A stretch of 41,118 nucleotides of DNA from the NCBI RefSeq assembly GCF_004122735.1, contig NZ_SDIF01000059.1:1-41118 (forward strand), read 5' to 3'. The notes under the pieces were generated by a model. It was not told where the DNA came from, did no database searches, and saw nothing but the letters and a program-made list of their open reading frames with translations. The translations under genes and the position numbers were made by a program. Positions 38,788-41,118 of the stretch are shown here, in pieces. The DNA comes from Streptomyces sioyaensis (GTDB taxonomy: Bacteria; Actinomycetota; Actinomycetes; Streptomycetales; Streptomycetaceae). Numbering within the stretch: the first letter of the stretch is position 1; the number at the start of each line of letters is the position of its first letter.

Positions 38788-39024
38788 ATGGCCGATTCCG
38801 ACCGTACGCAGCACCACCCCGGCCTGCCCCCCACGCCTCCCCCGTACCCCCGCACGCCGGCGCCGGGGACGGCGCCCCGCGGCCTTCCCTCCCGAGGAGG
38901 CCGTGCAGCTTTACCACCACTCCAACCGCCCGAAAAGCGCCTGAATACGGGGGATTTGCCCGTTGAGGAACTCCTGGTCGGGCGCCAGGAACGCCCGCTA
39001 AACTTTGGCTTGAAGAACTCATGA
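38788..39024 (+). CDS. Small Pro-rich ORF of doubtful status
   Basis: A 78-residue frame begins MADSDRTQHHPGLPPTPPP and is Pro/Arg-rich with no recognised domain. The ATG has no clear ribosome site. A shift of one base near residue 32 would instead join it to AFPPEEAVQLYHHSNRPKSA and a stop at 38941, which looks more protein-like. It could be a decayed gene or chance. The 394-base gap between the DinB-fold gene and the WXG100-like gene otherwise holds only promoter sequence. Confidence 0.3.
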   Translation: MADSDRTQHHPGLPPTPPPYPRTPAPGTAPRGLPSRGGRAALPPLQPPEKRLNTGDLPVEELLVGRQERPLNFGLKNS

Positions 39025-39052
39025 GGCAACCATTACGAACGCGGGGGACGTT

Positions 39053-39547
39053 GTGGCAGGTGCCGGTGGTTTCCAGACGGATGTGGAGAGCCTCAAAGCC
39101 GAGGGGACGAACTTCGTCAAGCTGGGCGAGGATTTCTACTCTTCCGTCGCGCGGCTGATGGACGGCCTGCATGCGCTGGGAGCGGGGCCGCCCAGCAATG
39201 GGCAGGAGGCGGCGCCGCCGGAGAAGTCGTTCGGCCAGCAATTCATGAGCGGCCTGACGACGTTCGACAGCAAGGACGGCGCCCCGCCGTGGGGGGATGA
39301 CGACCTCGGCGAGAAGTTCGGGGTCGTCTACGAGGGCGTGCGTGACGGCATGAACGAGTCGATGGGCCATCTCTCCTCGAAGCTCCAGGAAATCGGCAAG
39401 GCGCTGACGTCGATGTCCAGGAACCACGCGGAGAACGAGGACTTCAACGACTCGCTGATGAAGCAGCACGTCGAGAACGAGCAAGCGTGGCGGGACCCCA
39501 CGGCCGACCCCAACGTCAAGGTTTCCTTCCGGCCCGTCCAGCACTGA
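39053..39547 (+). CDS. WXG100-like secretion partner protein
   Basis: This 164-residue helical protein starts MAGAGGFQTDVESLKAEGTNF and contains heptad-like stretches (LGEDFYSSVARLMDGL and GHLSSKLQEIGKALTSMS). The size, lack of signal peptide and position directly upstream of a toxin-carrier gene fit the small WXG100/ESX-like partners of type VII secretion effectors, although an exact W-x-G motif is not seen. It starts at the GTG at 39053 with GGGGGACG upstream. A 98-base gap separates it from the next gene. Confidence 0.65.
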   Translation: MAGAGGFQTDVESLKAEGTNFVKLGEDFYSSVARLMDGLHALGAGPPSNGQEAAPPEKSFGQQFMSGLTTFDSKDGAPPWGDDDLGEKFGVVYEGVRDGMNESMGHLSSKLQEIGKALTSMSRNHAENEDFNDSLMKQHVENEQAWRDPTADPNVKVSFRPVQH

Positions 39548-39645
39548 GCCGCCGAACCGGTTCGGGATTCTGACCCGGCTGCCTTCTCACACCACCTGCG
39601 TCTGCCGCACGCCTCATTGCACGTTTTTCACGGGGGAGCTCCATC

Positions 39646-41118
39646 GTGTCTGTCATGCTGCCGGATCCTCTTGAGTGGGTCCTGGAGATGCTCGGCTTCA
39701 ACTGGCCGACCGCAGATGAAGACAAACTCATCGAATGCGCCCAGGTCTGGCGGCAGTTCGCGGCAGAGGTCGAGGGGCACCAGTCCCGCGGCAACACCTA
39801 TGCGAGCAATGTCCTCGGGGAGAACTCCGGCGACGCCATCGAGGGCTTCAGCAAGGCCTGGGAGAAGTTCTCGGGCAGCTCGGGGTATCTGAACGACGCC
39901 CGTGAGGCGGCCGAGGTCCTCGCCTTCACCTTCGAGGCCGCCGCCGCGCTGGTCATCGGCATGAAGATCGCCGTGATCGTCCAATTGGCGATTCTGGCCG
40001 CCGAAATCATCGCGGCACAGGCGGCGGCTCCCTTCACCCTGGGGCTCTCCGAAATCGGCGGTGCGGCCGCCACCCTGGCCACCCGTGAAATGGTCCGCAA
40101 GATCCTCAAGGAAGTCGCCAAGCAGGTCCTTGACGCGATCATGGAGGCCGCCAAGGAACCGGTGATCTCCGCACTGGAGGCCATGGCCTCGGACCTCATC
40201 GCCCAGACCGTCAACCAGAACTTCGGCGCCCAGAACGGCTACAACGTCGGCCGGACCCTCAAGGAGGGCCAGAGCGCCGCCACCGACGCCATCAAGAACA
40301 CCGGCGAGTCCCTCGGCGAGAGCCTCCGCGACGGCGCCGGCCACCGCGCGGGCCACCGCGCCCGCGGCGGGCTGGACCACGCGGCCGGCCGCAGCGACGG
40401 ACACGGGGACAGCGGCGGGGACGGCAGCGACAGCAGCGACGGCGGATCCGACGACTCCGGACGCAGCAACTCCGGCGACTCCAGCAGCAACAGCGGGAAC
40501 AGCGGCGACTCCAGCGGCTCGGACAGCGGGTCCGGCAGCGGGTCGCGCGGCGGCAGCGGGGACGGGGACGGAGACGGCGGCGGCTCGGGGTCCGGCTCGG
40601 GGTCTGGCTCGGGGTCCGGCTCGGGGTCTGGCTCGGGGTCCGGCTCGGGGTCCGGCTCGGGGTCCGGCAGTGGGGCTGGTGCCGACGGCGGTTCCGGGAG
40701 CAGCTCGGACGGCGGCTCCGACGGCGGCGGTTCCACCACCCACAGCCCCCGTGCGTCGGACCGCACCGGAGCGGCGGACGGACCGGACAACGGCGGAGGC
40801 ACGGGCCACAACCCGTCCTCCTCCGACACTCCTTCCCGCGGCTCGGACCCCGCGCACCACGTCCCCGACGCCCAGCCCCTGCCGCCCCCGGCGCAGCGCT
40901 CCCCCTTCGACGAAGGCTTCCAGGGCGGCAACGACAGCCCCTACGGGGACTCCCACACCCCTGACTCCGGCACCGCCCCGGACTCGGGCACCACCCCGGA
41001 CTCGGGCTCCGCCCCGGATACATCCCGTCCGGACTCGGGCACGGCCGGCCCCCACCTCGCCCCCGACAACACCCCGGACGCCGCCCGCCCGGAAGGTGAC
41101 TCGGCCAGCACCCACCCC
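39646..41118 (+). CDS. Polymorphic toxin carrier protein, CpnT-like N-terminus (truncated by window end)
   Basis: The frame runs open from the GTG at 39646 (GGGGGAG upstream) to the window edge, 491 residues with no stop. The first 220 residues form the helical channel/WXG100-like N-terminal domain seen in CpnT-type and other type VII secreted polymorphic toxins: FNWPTADEDKLIECAQVWRQFA, a second helical block with a membrane-seeking stretch (LVIGMKIAVIVQLAILAAE), then TLKEGQSAATDAI. From about residue 235 a long Gly/Ser/Asp-rich linker follows, including (GSGS)n at 313-340 and PDSGT repeats near 445-470. The toxic C-terminal domain and immunity gene lie beyond the window. Confidence 0.78.
   Translation, partial: MSVMLPDPLEWVLEMLGFNWPTADEDKLIECAQVWRQFAAEVEGHQSRGNTYASNVLGENSGDAIEGFSKAWEKFSGSSGYLNDAREAAEVLAFTFEAAAALVIGMKIAVIVQLAILAAEIIAAQAAAPFTLGLSEIGGAAATLATREMVRKILKEVAKQVLDAIMEAAKEPVISALEAMASDLIAQTVNQNFGAQNGYNVGRTLKEGQSAATDAIKNTGESLGESLRDGAGHRAGHRARGGLDHAAGRSDGHGDSGGDGSDSSDGGSDDSGRSNSGDSSSNSGNSGDSSGSDSGSGSGSRGGSGDGDGDGGGSGSGSGSGSGSGSGSGSGSGSGSGSGSGSGAGADGGSGSSSDGGSDGGGSTTHSPRASDRTGAADGPDNGGGTGHNPSSSDTPSRGSDPAHHVPDAQPLPPPAQRSPFDEGFQGGNDSPYGDSHTPDSGTAPDSGTTPDSGSAPDTSRPDSGTAGPHLAPDNTPDAARPEGDSASTHP
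40582..40665 (+). repeat. Seven 12-bp repeats coding for Gly-Ser linker
   Basis: Seven units of GGCTCGGGGTCC or GGCTCGGGGTCT are arranged head to tail and encode Gly-Ser-Gly-Ser. The alternation of CC and CT at the unit ends is regular in the first five units, which suggests that an older 24-bp unit was duplicated. Confidence 0.9.

Overview
The window is a very GC-rich actinomycete chromosome segment. Codon third positions are almost all G or C, GTG starts are common, and the gene set is typical of Streptomyces: a HrdA-like sigma factor beside dnaG, an XRE/DUF397 pair, a mycothiol-dependent-isomerase-fold protein, GlnR and SigR promoter motifs, and a WXG100-type toxin locus. I place it in Streptomyces. 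No CRISPR array, rRNA gene, intact insertion sequence or complete prophage is visible.

Layout. Positions 70-1762 (minus strand) hold a histidine phosphatase overlapping trxA, with a good SigR-type promoter before trxA, and a cupin. A divergent family-2 glycosyltransferase follows (1983-2858), then a frameshifted pseudogene and a tRNA cluster (one CAU tRNA, two tRNA-Asn). Next come a YtxH-like protein and a xylulokinase-type sugar kinase (4201-6080). A long minus-strand housekeeping block (6162-16226) carries hrdA, dnaG, a threonine/serine ammonia-lyase, an FAD oxidoreductase, dgt overlapping a CbiX-like chelatase, an adenosine/adenine deaminase and a gamma-glutamylcyclotransferase. Positions 16400-20849 carry an ElyC/SanA-type protein, a secreted trypsin-like protease, CutA, a small cupin, a methyltransferase and a TSUP permease.

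Positions 21224-27931 are the most unusual part. There is a protein of three nearly identical 99-residue Ig-like repeats, a 52-residue Cys-rich protein and a DUF1360-like membrane protein, the last two resembling small actinophage proteins. A Scr1/Scr2-like regulator pair follows, whose DUF397 partner carries its signature motif three times, then an epimerase, and a seven-bladed YVTN propeller with IPT/TIG and Ig-like domains. Neither large repeat protein has a recognisable signal peptide, and the two share features of their leaders.

Positions 28067-35560 hold a lipoprotein glycoside hydrolase, the nirBD nitrite reductase operon behind a four-pentamer GlnR box, an AHSA1-ArsR pair behind two matching palindromes, and an SDR enzyme. 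The end of the window has a KimA-like APC transporter, a DinB-fold protein and the start of a type VII secretion locus: a small WXG100-like protein and a long toxin-carrier protein that runs off the edge at residue 491.

Working links: NirBD needs siroheme, and the CbiX-like chelatase 16 kb away could serve that pathway. dnaG, hrdA and dgt combine replication, transcription and dNTP pool functions. The phage-like small proteins together with the Ig-repeat protein look like a domesticated surface or phage-tail-derived cassette, but this is inference.
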